A DNA stretch of 64,000 nucleotides from Beta vulgaris subsp. vulgaris (GCF_026745355.1 NC_079205.1:9290100-9354099); one strand, 5' to 3'. Shown: positions 11,003 to 23,765, numbered from the stretch's first letter. Numbers and translations are program-made. The notes: generated by a model not told the origin, from the sequence alone.

Positions 11003-14000
11003 GGGGGTGGCAAGGCAAGGGTTCCGGCGTAATATCCGGCAACTTATCAGGGACCATGACCCAATGATCATCATCATTACTGAAACAAGGGTTAACCGAG
11101 AGAGTATCGAAGAGATAGTCAGTACCTTGCCTTTCAATGCATTCGAAACAGTGGAACCGCAGGGATACTCAGGAGGTATCCTTATGCTATGGAATGAAGG
11201 GCTCCATTCCTTCACTTCCATAACTAAGGAACCAAGGGCTATTCATGGAGTCATTCAGGTTCACAACTCTCCTCCTTTTCTTATCTCTGCCTTATATGCT
11301 AATACTAAATATCATGGAAGACTTGAAATGTGGGATAACTTATTAAATAAGGGTCTAAGTGTTAACATGCCATGGTTGGTGCTTGGTGATTTTAATGAAG
11401 TCACACACTCCCATGAAAAATTTGGGGGAAATCCTCCCAAGGTTTATAAGATGAATAAATACAAAGAAACTATGGATCAATGTGGGCTTTTTGACTTGGG
11501 ATTCAGTGGTAGTAAATATACTTGGTTCAACAAGAGGAAGAATTGTCCTATTTTTGAAAGACTTGATAGATGCTGGGCTTGCTCAAACTGGAACCTAAAA
11601 TTCCCAAATGCTATTGTCCAAACTCTCCCTAGACTTTCGTCTGATCATAACCCTATACTCCTAAACCTTAACCGTCATTCTAAGACCACCCGCAAATCGT
11701 TCTTTAAATTCGAACCTATGTGGCTAGAAAACCCCTCCTTCGACCCTTGGGTTAGGAATTATTGGGCCTCTACACAAGAAATTTTAACTGAAAAATTAAA
11801 TTCCCTTAGTGTTGAGATTCCCCTCTGGAATTCTTCGATTAACAATAACGTGTACACAAAGAAAAAATTACAAGCCCGAATTATAGGAGCCCAAAGGGCT
11901 TTCGAGGCGGATCCTAGCAACATTTTCTTGTTTGACCTTGAGGAGAAGCTTAATAAGGACCTAAACGACATCCTTAATCAAGAAGAAGCCTACTGGCACA
12001 TTCGTTCTAGAACAAATTGGCTTATTAATGGGGATAGAAACACCCATTTTTTCCACCTTTCAACAATCTTTCGAAGGAAAGCAAATAGAATTCTCTCTCT
12101 AAAAGACGAAGTGGGGAACATAATCTCGAACCCAAACGACATAAATGACCACATTGTTAACCACTTTGAAAACCTTTTCAGCTCGGATCACACTAACACC
12201 CTCCCGGACATTAACTATAATGAGTCTATTGATTGTAGTGCTATCCCAAATCTGAGTGAAGTAAAAGAAGCAATATATTCTATAGGGAGGTCGAAAGCTC
12301 CTGGGGATGATGGGTACCATTCTATGTTTTATCATCATTTTTGGGAGACTATCAAAGTAGATTGCTATAACTTTGTTAAGAGCATCTTCCATAGTTTGGA
12401 GGTACCAAAAAATCTAAACTCAACTATCATAGCTCTTGTTCCAAAAATCATGAACCCTAGTAGGATTAATAACTTTAGACCCATTAGCCTTGTGAACACG
12501 TCTTATAAATTGATCACTAAAATCCTGGTCCAAAGAATGAGGCCTCACCTAAAAGAGATTATCTCCCCGAACCAGAATAGCTTCATTCAGGGGAGAGGTT
12601 CTGAGGAAAACTTCATCATTGCCTCGGAGATCCTTCACTCCATGAATAAAAAGAAAGGCCGCAAAGGGCTTTTTGCCCTAAAGTTGGACCTTGAAAAAGC
12701 TTATGACAGGCTTGAATGGCATTTCATAGAACATTGTTTAAAATCCCTGAACTTCACAACAAACACAATTAATTTAATTATGAGCTGTGTAGCTTCCGGG
12801 GATACTTCTATCCAAGTCAATGGCAACCGTACCAAAACGTTCAACATGACCCGTGGCATCAGGCAAGGAGACCCCTTATCGCCCTATCTCTTTATCATTT
12901 GTCTCGAATACTTGTCTAGGAAGATTCATGAAGCTTGCGCGTCTAAAATTTGGACTCCTTTTAGAGTTAGAGGGGGTAGTACTGAAATATCCCACTTATT
13001 CTTTGCTGATGACATCCTACTCTTCGGGGAAGCTAATGAATCCACCCTTTCCACTGTGAAAAATACCCTAAACTCCTTCTTTCATGCCTCGAGTCAGAAG
13101 GCTAATGAATCAAAAAGCATGATTTATTTCTCTCCTAACACATGTGTTAACATGAAGGATGAATTTGAACAAGAACTTAATATTCTAAGTACTAATGACC
13201 TTGGTAATTACCTGGGTTTCCCCTTGTGTCATAGGAAGCCCTCAAAGAATAAACTAAATTTTATCATTGACAAGGTTACTACAAAGTTAGCCTCCTGGAA
13301 AGCAAAGAGCCTTAATAAAGCAGGGAGAGCGATTCTCATAAACGCGGCTCTTCAATCCATACTCCGGTACTATATGCATCTTATTGACTTCCCTGTTGCC
13401 TTAAAATTGAAACTTGACTCCATTTGTAGTAACTTCTTCTAGAACAGTAAAAGGGATAACAAAAAAATAACGTGGGTTGCTTGGGAAAAAATCTGTAACC
13501 ACAAAAATTACGGGGGGCTAGGCTTTACTAATCATAGTAATATCAATAAGGTAAGCCTTGCGCGCCTTTGCTGGAAATTAGACAATGACTTGATGTGGGC
13601 AGGAGACATTATAAAAGAAAAATACATTAATAAAAGAAATGAGCCCCTAAGTTTTAAAAAAGGGTCTCACATTTGGAAGAACATAGGAGTTGGGTGGGAG
13701 ACCTATAAACATAGCATTGCCTGGGTCGCAGGTGATGGGACCAACATTAACCTCTGGAACGATAAATGGTTACAAGGTGACAGCCTCAGATCTCTAGTGC
13801 AGGGGCCGTTAAATATCAATGAACAAAACCTGTGCCTGAGCTCGTTAAAACACAATGACATCACCTCGGTTTGTTCCATTAATCTCCCCAAGGACCTAGT
13901 GGAAAGAGTGAGAGCCACTGAATTATCTTCAAAGGCCGACCTTACTTATTCCACCTGGACTGTAAAGGGCAAGTTCAGTTCAAAAAATGCTAACTTATTT

Positions 14001-15101
14001 CTCTCCCCCCCCAAAGATAACGAGGACTGGGGTTGGATTTGGAAGAGCCCAGGCCTTCCTAAACACCAGTTCTTCCTTTGGCAAGTTTGGTGGAATCGAA
14101 TGCCAACAAACGAAAACATAAATTATAGAGTTAACTCTTACAATAAATTTTGTCCTTTTTGCCCTCTTATTGTCGAAAACATGAGCCACATCGTTAGAGA
14201 GTGCCCTAGAGCCATCCAGGTGTGGGATAAAAAGAAGGAGTACCACAACATCAATATTCCATTCAAGGAATGGCTAAAAGAAAAAATCACAAAAAATACT
14301 AACCTCCCTCTAAATGGGATCCCCCCGGAAGTTGATTTCCTTTTCACATTATGGGGCCTATGGTTGAGGCGAAACGCATGGGTTTTCACCAAGAGTAACA
14401 TTTCCTCTTCCAGTACAATCAAAAAGTCCAGTTGGGCCGCCACCGAATGGTTCTATTCTAGGGACCAACCTAAGGTGGGTAAAGCACCCGACCACTACCC
14501 CCTCACCTCCCCCTCCCTCTCTCTAAACCCATCATCCTCCTCAAATTTTGCCCCCCGTGAGCCAGTTTGGGCCCCTCCCCCAGCTTCAATCTTGAAAATC
14601 AATGTGGACAGTTCTTTCCTCTTACTAACAAAAAAATCTAGTTTTGCGGCAACTTGCCGAGACCACTTTGGTAAGTGGCAGGGTGCGGTTTTTTTGATCT
14701 CGTACTGTGCAAATGCCATGGAAGCTGAATTAAGAGCCATTTTAATGGCTATAAAATGGGCAGTCAATCAGGATTGGTCCCGGTGCATCATTGCGTCGGA
14801 CTACGTAAATGCGGTCGACGAAATAAAAAGCAATAGAAAGATAAGGAATATTATGTATAATGCTATTCTTGAATGTAGGGAATTGCTCCAAGGAAATCCA
14901 GGGTTAGAGCTACAGCATGAAGGGAGACTCGCCAACAAGCTTGCGGATTCATTAGCAAAATATGCACAAGGGAGGACCGTAGGCTTTAATATTTTGAATG
15001 AACTTTGTACCCCTCCCCCGGTTTGTATTAACTTTCTAGAAACAGACTCACGTAACTGTAATATCGGTAATATGGTGCATGGTCACTCGGACCATGGCTA
15101 A
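10977..15101 (+). pseudogene. LINE ORF2 (endonuclease, reverse transcriptase, RNase H), one internal stop
   Basis: The frame is open from well upstream, but the endonuclease begins at the ATG at 10977 (MSILLSNARG). It continues with TETR, LGDFNE and SSDHNPI, the AP-endonuclease catalytic motifs. The reverse transcriptase has FRPISLVNTSYK, LDLEKAYDRLEW, GIRQGDPLSPYL and FFADDILLF. A zf-RVT region follows (FCPFCPL...HIVRECP), then RNase H with its acidic residues (NVDSS, EAELRA, ASDYVNA, KLADSLA). The full span is about 1374 codons, the usual size for plant L1 ORF2. The only stop I see is TAG at 13440-13442, where a Trp codon (TGG) is likely ancestral. Code continues in the same frame to 15101. 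Confidence 0.93.
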
Positions 15102-15166
15102 GATGTTGAACTCGTTTTGATTTCCTATTTTTATATATGTTCCCTTTGTTGCCAAAAAAAAAAAAA

Positions 15167-15179
15167 ATCCCAACATGGC
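15167..15179. repeat. Target-site duplication, right copy
   Basis: ATCCCAACATGGC matches 8777-8789 and follows the LINE poly(A) immediately, which fixes the 3' end of the element. Confidence 0.92.
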
Positions 15180-15281
15180 CACTTTGTTTTTGGATTTGTC
15201 AGAATGTGTTACATACATACACTGTTGGCAAAGAAGATGACGTGATATTGTTAGAATATGCAAAAACTTTGGACTAATTTG

Positions 15282-15675
15282 GAATTTTTTCCTTGAATAA
15301 TGCAAAAGTGGGTTTTAATTCCCAAAATGTGCCCAAAAATATTAAAATTCCCTGCGTACCGTCCACGTAGGACGGCACGCGAGAAAATTGTTTTTTTTTT
15401 GTTTTAACCCATGGAAACCGCTACTCAAAGTAGCGGTTTAATTTTAAAATAAACCGCTACTCGGAGTAGCGGTTTATAAATATAAACCGCTACTCGGAGT
15501 AGCGGTTTATAAATATAAACCGCTACTCGGAGTAGCGGTTTATAAATATAAACCGCTACTCGGAGTAGCGGTTTATAAATATAAACCGCTACTCGGAGTA
15601 GCGGTTTATCTGCGCAAAATATGGTGAGCAGAAATCAGTTTTCATAATAAACCGCTACTCGGAGTAGCGGTTTAC

Positions 15676-15730
<55 letters not shown>

Positions 15731-15939
15731 GTAAACCGCTACTCCGAGTAGCGGTTTTGCCTAAGTTAAAAAAAAAAAAATTTCTCGGCGCTTGTAAACC
15801 GCTACTGCAAGTAGCGGTTTTACTAAAAAAAAAAATTCTCGCGTGCCGTCCTACGTGGACGGTACGCAGGGAATTTTAATATTTTTGGGCATATTTTGGG
15901 AATTAAAACCCATTTTTGCATTATCCAAGGAAAAAATTC
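15282..15939. mobile_element. Foldback MITE with long TIRs and 10-bp TSD (Mutator-like candidate)
   Basis: The 658-bp element starts GAATTTTTTCCTTG and ends with the inverse. The inverted repeats run for about 110 bp with few mismatches and include CCGTCCACGTAGGACGG. It is flanked by a perfect direct repeat GACTAATTTG (15272-15281 and 15940-15949). A 9-10 bp TSD fits Mutator-like elements, although the termini do not match a named family I know. The interior is a tandem array of palindromes (separate entry) with no coding capacity. Confidence 0.8.
15416..15822. repeat. Array of palindromes AAACCGCTACT...AGTAGCGGTTT with A28-T27 core
   Basis: A 25-bp palindrome (arms AAACCGCTACT and AGTAGCGGTTT) occurs at 15451, 15484, 15517, 15550 and 15583 with 33-bp spacing. 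Further copies lie at about 15649, 15733 and 15795, and there is a diverged copy at about 15417. Between the 15649 and 15733 copies lies A28 followed by T27 (about 15676-15730), itself a palindrome. The whole region could extrude as cruciforms or be transcribed into nested hairpins. Confidence 0.9.
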
Positions 15940-16090
15940 GACTAATTTGTCCCACTTTTTCTCCTTACAAAAATAAACTATAAATATTGGTTTATTTTAA
16001 AGTCAGCCTAATTATTCGTCTTTTAAAAGTATAGTAAGACTTCCTTTTGTTTCTTAATAGCGGTAATATGTTAACTTTTGACATTATTTA

Positions 16091-16256
16091 GACTCTGTTT
16101 TTCTGGATTAAATTGAATTTGTCTAAACTCAACTAAAATGAACTGAAGTAAAGAAAACTGTGAGAGAAAACTAACTAATCTGAATTGAAATGAAATGAAC
16201 TGAACTTGTCTGAACTAAACTAAACTTTTATTAATTCAATTCAAAAGAACAGAGCC
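16091..16256. mobile_element. Tourist-like MITE, 166 bp
   Basis: Terminal inverted repeats (GACTCTGTTTTTCTGG against GGCTCTGTTCTTTTG) are flanked by the TSD TTA (16088-16090 and 16257-16259), as in PIF/Harbinger-derived Tourist elements. The interior is a run of diverged CTGAACT-like units. A second member lies at 22795-22947. Confidence 0.75.
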
Positions 16257-16770
16257 TTAGATATTAACTTAGACCATATTTACTACTCTATTAATTGTTG
16301 TTGGTTTAATCTCAATGTATATATATTAACCATTACGAGTAATTTTTTTTTTACAATTTTCAGTAATATATAATTGAAAATATTGATGGTCAATGTAATC
16401 GACAATTGTGACCAGTTAATATGATGCATCTATTAAAAAATAGAGAAAATAGTTAGTAATACATTGTTAAGTATTAACTTTCAGGTGAGACCACTTACAC
16501 ATAGAGATAGTTAGTTGTATCTACATTTATTTTGTATTCTTATATTCATTTGGATGGCTTCATATGAGGAATAATCATCCAAAATCTGCACACGTCTAGA
16601 GTGCATCCGGAAACATATGCTCATAAATAAGAGTCCAACTCTCATCACTCTGTTATAAAAAAGATGTAGAAGATATACGAAAAAGTTCAGTAAACAATGC
16701 AACTTCATGATAGAGAAATTGGTCTCTAATCAAAATAAAATATTTCTTACTCTATCAAAATCACTATTAG
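16257..16770. other. 3' flank of the ABCG gene
   Basis: AT-rich DNA downstream of the minus-strand ABCG stop codon, presumably containing its 3' UTR. I see no other gene or well-defined repeat. Confidence 0.5.
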
Positions 16771-19700
16771 TTAGTCTAAGCATAACAACCAAGATTTAGT
16801 TGTCCTACTCTTTCTTGTTACTCCAATACGCGTAAGTGCAAAATAAGCAATTAGCCTATAACCCACAAACATAATCACCAAAACAATTGCAGAAACAAAC
16901 TGGCCTCTAATTCCCACTGATCTTACAGAAGGAAAATCCTCGACTAAACACACCTTTGTGTCTCCATCACAAGGGTAGGTGTCCCCTGGCTTAAATTGTG
17001 AGCCTAAGAGCAATTTGAAGTTGTAATTGAGAATTGATAAGTACTTAATCCACTTAATAAAAGCAGGGATGTTTTGAACATAGAAGCCACCGGCTAGGAG
17101 GAAGGTGAGCATGAGCACGGACCCTAAGGTGGTCGCGGCTTTTAGGTCCATAACGAGAGCCCCTAACGCGAGGCCTAGGCCTTGTGAGACCATGATACTT
17201 AAGAGAAGAGAGAACAAGTAATAGAGGAAACTTGCAGCGTTGCGTTTGAGTCCTCCCATGAAATATGTTATGATCACATATACTGTGGGTAGTATGAGCT
17301 CCACAGGAAGATCGCTTACCATTCGTGCGAAGAAATAAGAAGATAGTCTGTACATTCCTGATGATCGTTCCTTGGCTAGTACCATACGTTCTGGTGGGAA
17401 TGCAAATATCGCGTCAAATAATGGGAAGAAACCCCAAAATCCAGTGGAGAAATACAGAAGTCCAACCTGTGTAACAAAATCCAAATTCATTCAAATCCTC
17501 AAGTATATCAAATTATCAATAGATTGTTCATTAGTACAGTTCAAGATCAATAATGTATTGGTAATATGTATAAAGACTTAAGTGGCATCAATGTGCGCAT
17601 AGAGACTGGGTTGCTAATTGACGTCTTTTAAAATATGTGAGCTCGCCTATGTTAGTTTGGATATATAATTTTAGATATGAAGAAAAATGAGAGATCATTT
17701 AAGACAAGTTAATCAATAAGATGCATCCTGCTATATGAACTCTTGGCGAATTAAACTTAGAAAAGAGTAATTGATGAGAGCCATTAACATTCAATTATTA
17801 CCTGGTCCTGTAGATGGGTGATCTTGGACTGCCACCACAGAAGTCCTACGATAAAAGCAACGATAAGAACTTGTGCTATCTTAAGAATGTTAAAGGACTC
17901 ATGCTTCCTCTCTCTAAGACCCCTCTTTAGAAGTACAGTATATTGTTGCCACCAAGTGGTTGGCCATTTCTCAATCTCTGTATTAGCCTCCTTTCTATGA
18001 TCTGCCTCCTCATTCTCTTCTTCTCGCAAATCTGCTTTCAGTTCGTTTGCTATGTTATTCTTGTAGGCCACAATCAGTTTCTCTTTAACAGTCACTATAT
18101 CTTCCGACTCATCCGGAGAAACTCCTGAAATTCACCACATAATTTGACTTAAAAGGATGACATGACTTAAAATGGTACGTCTCCTTCACCTGAAATTTTC
18201 TAAACTGTACTTATTAGACCTGATTGGACTTGATCAATCCTTATTAGATCTAAAAATCCAGCCTGAAACTTATTATTTTAGGTGAAGAGAATGTACCTAG
18301 CAAGAGCTAAGATATCGATACTTCTCTTAGCTTAATCTAGCTAGAGTTCGTCCATTTTGAACTATGTAGCACGAAAATGATTTTTTGTTTTTTGAAACGG
18401 GGAAACTACTTAGAAAAAAGTACTCTTCCTCTAAGCCATTTCCGTGCTTCATAGATCTTAAGAGTATTGATTGCCTAAGTACATTCGATAAATTTTCGTG
18501 GATAAATGTTACAAGTATAGAACATTTGATCACATACCATTTGCAAGATCCAGGAGAAAATCAGCAGGATTCATTGGAACAGAGGGGACATACCCAACAC
18601 TCTCGAAGTAGTCCATAACATGCGATCCACTTCCAAAGTACAATGAATTACCTTCAGATAACAGCAACACCTTATGAAACATGTAGAATAGCCTACTTGA
18701 AGGCTGATGTATAGTCATCACAACAGTCCTCCCTCCTTGGGCTAATTCCCACAAAACAGACACGATTCTTTGGGCCGTGGTTGAATCCAATCCTGAAGTG
18801 GGCTCGTCCAGGAACAACAAACTTGGGTCAATCAACATTTCTTGTGCAATGCTAACCCTCTTCCTTTCACCACCAGAAACTCCCCTCAAAAGTGGGCCTC
18901 CAATAATGCTATTCTTGCACCTAGTCAGGCCCATTTGGATTATAACTTCCTCAGCTACACCAATTTTTTGTTCTTTGGTGAATGTGTTGGGTAGCCTTAA
19001 TAGTGCAGTGTAAACTAGAGTTTCTGTGACAGTTAAGTGAGCATGAAGCACATCATCTTGTGTTACAAAACCGGTGTTTCGCTTCATTTGATTTGAGAAT
19101 GGTTTTCCATCATAAGTTATGGATCCTTTGAGGTTGCCGCCTAGTCGGCCACCTAAGGCCGTCAAGAGGGTGGTTTTACCACTGCCAGAAGGGCCGAGCA
19201 TTGCTAGCATTTCGCCCGGATATACCACACCCGAAATTGAGTTTAGTATGACCCGTTCTCTTACTGGTGAAGATGTCGTTTGCTTAAAAAATTTCTTCCT
19301 CTGTGATGGAAATTTTACTTTGTACACAACATCTTTAAACTGCGAAATGTGAAAGAAATTCTTAGTTTCCTTTCAAAACATTATCATGTCAAAAGCAAAC
19401 ATATGTATATTTCATTTGGTACATGATATTAAAACAAGTTACATTTTTCCTATAAGAATACACACAAAATAAGGCTGAAACCCCCTCCCAAAAGAGAAGG
19501 TATTAGTACCAAAGAAATTGTTAGCTTGTTAGTGGCATATGTAGTATTCCTACAGACACTTTTTATCGATTTTACAATAAGTTAGTGTAAGTCCGTCTCA
19601 CCTAAGACGTATATTCATGTTTCATTCACACCTTAAATCTTTTTCCTTTGATTTTGAGGTGTATTCATGATTATGTTTACATCTTGCTTTTCTTTCTATA

Positions 19701-20491
19701 ATTGCATTTCTTTTTTTCACATGTATATCTCTTTCATAGAAGCTTATGAAAATATTTATGTTCTTCACAAAATGACTGCTTTTAACATTTACTCCCCCCA
19801 CCCCCATTTTGGGTCAAAAGCACACCGATAGTTGTACCAGCAACCAATATAAGTTGCCATAATTAGCGAAAATTGGGGTATGCATTAAAGTGAACGAGAG
19901 ATTTTCATACTTTTTTTGTTTTTAAGCAGAAAGCATAAAAATAAATATCGTATGACTCACATAGTTGCCAATACGGCAATACCAAAAATACGTATATCAC
20001 CGAAAATATGAATATTCATCCAAAAGTTACCCAAATTACGTAAAAACTACTTTTTAATTGTTTTTTTTGGGGGGATTAGAATGAATTTAAATTCGCTACA
20101 ACATAATCAAATAAAAATATTTCTTGATTCTTCAAGATTTATTTCCTTATTTGATGATCACCCATCTTATTATAAAACTTCTAACAATATAATCTACCAG
20201 AATTTTAAAACAAAAAATTAGACGAAGTAATACATTCTGCAACTACAAATAATGCAACTGATTAACTTGCATGTTTTACACTAGTTAGGATTCTAATATC
20301 ATTAATCAAGAAAGAACCCTAAAAGCAAAAATGAAGCTAAAATAATCAAGAAATCATAAACCCTAAAAAAATACCTTCAGTATAACTGGATGTTTAGCTT
20401 TTTTCTGAATTTTAGGTAAATCAGATTCTGATGTCTTCTTTTGTTGAGCCTCCAAGTCCATCACTTGCACTTGTTCATCATCTACATCCAT
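16771..20491 (-). CDS. ABCG9: ABC transporter G family half-transporter, ABCG9-like (4 exons)
   Basis: Exons on the minus strand are 20491-20375, 19339-18538, 18124-17802 and 17466-16771. All introns are GT-AG and the phases fit, giving 645 residues, close to Arabidopsis ABCG9. The nucleotide-binding domain has Walker A GPSGSGKT (about residues 88-95), the signature VSGGE (about 193), Walker [11 protein letters not shown] (about 213-222) and the H-loop TIHQPS. The ABC2 membrane domain fills exons 3-4, with a first helix around [18 protein letters not shown] and several helices in exon 4. The stretch [15 protein letters not shown] followed by SEGNSLYFG is closest to ABCG9 as I remember it. ABCG9 relatives form dimers that export sterols or other lipids at the plasma membrane. 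The substrate here is inferred. ATG 20491 is the only start that gives a leader joining exon 2. No lesion was found. Confidence 0.93.
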
Positions 20492-21273
20492 CTTTCTCTC
20501 TTTTCTCATTAATTTTCTCTAAGATCTAATAATATATAGTTAAGAGAAGAATTAAATATAAGTAAGGTAACAAAATATAGAACCAGATTAATTTCAGAAT
20601 AAATATAGTAAGAAAAGAAATTTATGCAGTGTGTAACATTGAAGAAGTGCATGCAATTGCAAGAGAAATGAGAGGAATTGATGAGTTATAAAAAAATAAA
20701 GATTCAGTAAAAGAAAGAAGTACTGACGTCTCTTTTTAATGGAATGTAACAAATTTGACAAAGTTTGTTCTTCCTTGAAAAAATATATGATGAAATAAAG
20801 TTTGTTCTAAAAAGTTTGTTGTTAAGTAAGGCCGATTTTTTCTCCTTCTTTATGGTAATACACTTGTTAAATTGAGTGTATATGTGTGTTTTGTTCCAGG
20901 AGATGAGGGCAAGCCAACACACAAAAAGAGAGGAATATTGTAATTTGTAACTGGAAGAAGTAATAACAGTAAAAAATACAACGAAGTTAGGAAAACAATA
21001 CCTATTTTTTGTGTCCTATAAATAGTTGAATAGTATATTTTGTTATGGGCTGGGCTAAAATGCGAATTTTTTTTTCTTTGAATGATGGGATTAGATTGGT
21101 GGATTGTTGTTTGTGAGTTCCCCAAATGCAATGGGATTTGATAATTTGTGAATTGTGAGTTTGACTCTTATGTGGAGTTATTTTGACTTGGTTGATAATT
21201 TTGTTTGAATGGATGTTTTTGGGAGAAAAGAGAGTTGCTCAATTCTCAAGGATGCCAATTTTCATAAAGAAAA
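20492..21273 (-). other. Upstream region of the ABCG9-like gene
   Basis: This should hold the promoter and 5' UTR. A TATA-like CTATTTATAG on the minus strand near 21020 is possible but over 500 bp from the ATG. No transcription start can be fixed. The short ORFs are not convincing. Confidence 0.4.
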
Positions 21274-21536
21274 CTAGTTATAAGGCCCGGGCTATGCCCC
21301 GATAAGAAAAAATTTCATTTATTAATATTGTACTTTGATATGATAACACTAAATACAACTTGGTCTAGTGGTTAAAACTTTAGTACATGAACTTGAGGTC
21401 ACGGGATCAAAACCTATACTATGCAATTTCTAATTTTTTTTATTGTACATGGATTACATGACCTAAAACTCCTTAGGGAGAGCACCACGTGGCACCGTTC
21501 CTGATTTATGCACGCCTTTTAATATATTAGTATAGA
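21274..21536 (-). mobile_element. Small Helitron-like element
   Basis: On the minus strand the element begins TCTATACTAATATATT after an A. It ends with a GC-rich hairpin (GGGCATAGCCC) followed shortly by CTAG and then a T. TC at the 5' end, CTRR at the 3' end with a preceding hairpin, insertion between A and T, and no TSD are the Helitron hallmarks. There is no Rep/helicase, so it is non-autonomous. Confidence 0.65.
21355..21440 (+). mobile_element. tRNA-derived SINE-like segment inside the Helitron-like element
   Basis: TGGTCTAGTGGTTAAAAC resembles a pol III A box and GGTCACGGGATCAAAACC a B box, about 30 bp apart, as in plant tRNA-derived SINEs. The 3' tail and TSD are not clear. It may be a SINE that landed in the Helitron, or captured sequence. 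Confidence 0.45.
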
Positions 21537-22794
21537 TAGAGGTTATAAACACAAGTGGTTTAGTGAGAGAAAATGTCATAAAATGCTAATGAATTATGGA
21601 AGGATTCTTTTTGGTTGGGGGCTAATGAGAGGTGAGGAACGGTAAAAGGCTAGTGTGACACTTACCATGCGTTTTTTTACATGAATTTAATAATTTATTG
21701 AACATATTAAAAATTGATTAGAGTCGATTTCATCTTATATATATTTGCATCTATATAAACATAATGAGGTCTGAAAGTTATTTTCCTAAGGTGAACATAA
21801 CACACTCTTATAATATGTCGAAAAGTTATAACTTGCTCTTGATACAGGAATAAATAATTTAATATGAATCCTCTAATTTATTTCCATGGTGTTCTATTTT
21901 TTTTTTCCCCAACAATGATTAAGAAATCATGATTTGAGACATACTTCCTCTATTGTTTCTTTTAGGAAAAGTTGATTCTTATATCAGTTCACTGAATCTA
22001 ATTCCAAGTTTTAGTTACTATAAAATAATTAGCTTCTCAAAATAATTTGAATTCTCATTTTTGTTGCATATAATAGACTCAAATAGATGGTGAAACCATT
22101 CTCACTTTCCTCTGCGCGTCTTCCAATGAACTTAAATATCTTTTATCATATATTAGTAAAAATTATAACGATTGGATATTAATAAAATAGTATTTGAGAC
22201 GAATTAAATACGATTCCACATGACTATTTTTCTTTTATAAGTTGAGGAAAATTGAGTAGATTCTTTATATATATGAATAATGTCAAGATTCTAAGTAAGA
22301 AAAATAAAAGAAAAGAGGGAGTATGTCGATAACGAGTTACAACTATTGATAAGTATTGACTACATACCATAATGTTATGATTCTAACTATTAAGTTTAAT
22401 ATGTTATAATACAATATATTATGCATTACATATGAAATATTTATTGGTTATTTGATAACATTCTCCCTATATTTTTATTTAGCATGGATTTCTACATATT
22501 ACGAAATTACACTTCTAAGTTACTTTTGTGTTGATTTTGTCGGAGGCTGAAGCTCGGCTTTTGTTTAGTAGGCCTGGGCCGAATGCGTACTGGAAAGTGG
22601 TGCAGCGCTGTCAATAAGTGGTCAACTTAATAGGATGAGACTGGGCTTGTGATTTGTGAATGCACACGAATCATAATAATATTAAAAGCCCATGTATAAT
22701 TAATAAGCCCGCAAATTAGAAGAGAGTTTTAGGTCAATTGAACATCCAAAATGTAAGACGATTAAAATTATTATAAGTATTGGGATTTGCGTTA
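21537..22794. other. AT-rich spacer
   Basis: No ORF, tRNA or clear element end is visible. It holds only short AT-rich low-complexity stretches. Confidence 0.5.
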
Positions 22795-22947
22795 GGATCT
22801 GTTTTTTTCCCTCAATTTCAGTTTAGTTTATTTTAGTTCCTTTCACTTCAATTCAGGTTTAACTAGTTTTTTAAATTGATTTAGTGTACATCAATTTAGC
22901 TCAATTTAGCTGAATTTAGCTCAATTCAGCATAAAAAGAACAGAGCT
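22795..22947. mobile_element. Tourist-like MITE, 153 bp, sister of the 16091 copy
   Basis: Inverted ends (GGATCTGTTTTTTTCCC against AGCTCTGTTCTTTTTATG) and the TSD TTA (22792-22794 and 22948-22950) match the element at 16091-16256. The interior again repeats TTTAGCTCAATT-like units. Confidence 0.7.
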
Positions 22948-22950
22948 TTA

Positions 22951-23765
22951 GAACTAGAGTTCTTCACCACATCACTTATTAGGTGTAAGACTCCATCAAC
23001 TCCATAGTTAGATTCTTTAGTAGTACTCTTATACGCACGCAATGCAAAAGAAACAAAATCAATTACAAAATAACATCTATCTAAATCCGTATTTTTAACT
23101 GAAAAAAAAAGTTAATGAAGTTGATAAACTGCTTTGAAATTTGATAGAACCGCAGTGTAATTTGACCTTCTTTTTTTTTAAGAAATCGTTAAATTGGTTA
23201 TTTTGATTAATTTTTATTTGAGAATATATAGTAATTTAGTATGGACACCCAACCCAATCCTCCCGTCTTCCCTTACATAATAGAGATTCTTTACTCCTTT
23301 CATTATCTGATTTTTCTTACTTTTGGTAAATTCTATCTTATTTTACGCATTTAGTTATCTTTTATTTGCGTATTGTTTGCATAATTATATCAGACCGATA
23401 GTTTAGGTAGGAATAGGTTGAATCTTAGCATGAATTAATGTATGCTTTTCTCCAAATCCCTAATTTAATTAGATTAAATCCCTAATTTAGTTAGATTATA
23501 TATGTGTTCATGTTTATTGGATTTAGGTTTTTTTTTATCAATGCAAGGTTAGAAGCAATTTGGTATTGATTGAACCAAATATCTGTATTGTCAACTAGAG
23601 TTGTTTTAGATGGTTGTTACTTATTAGGGACATGATTTTCCCTATGAGAATAAGCCGACTTGACTGTTAGGAACATTAGGATGTCTGTTTAATGTCTTTT
23701 ATATGCATAAATCCATTATTTTAATAGGTATGATTACATAATAGGGAAGTCATTAATACTATAGG
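22951..23765. other. Spacer
   Basis: AT-rich intergenic DNA with a short duplication near 23455-23495 (CCCTAATTTAATTAGATTA twice). No gene seen. Confidence 0.5.

Larger units (their letters stand above)
8790..15166 (+). mobile_element. L1-type LINE retrotransposon, near full length
   Basis: The 6.4-kb element is bounded by a perfect 13-bp TSD and ends in a poly(A) run (15154-15166). It has a very short 5' leader (28 nt before the first ATG), an ORF1 region with a DUF4283-like domain and zinc knuckle, and ORF2 with endonuclease, reverse transcriptase, zinc-binding and RNase H domains. ORF2 has one in-frame stop and ORF1 has frameshifts. The intact TSD and small number of lesions imply fairly recent insertion by target-primed reverse transcription. 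Confidence 0.95.

Noticed and set aside
15451..15620. Regularly spaced repeats resembling a CRISPR array
   Set aside because: The 33-bp period leaves only 8-bp identical spacers, the setting is a plant MITE, and there are no cas genes.
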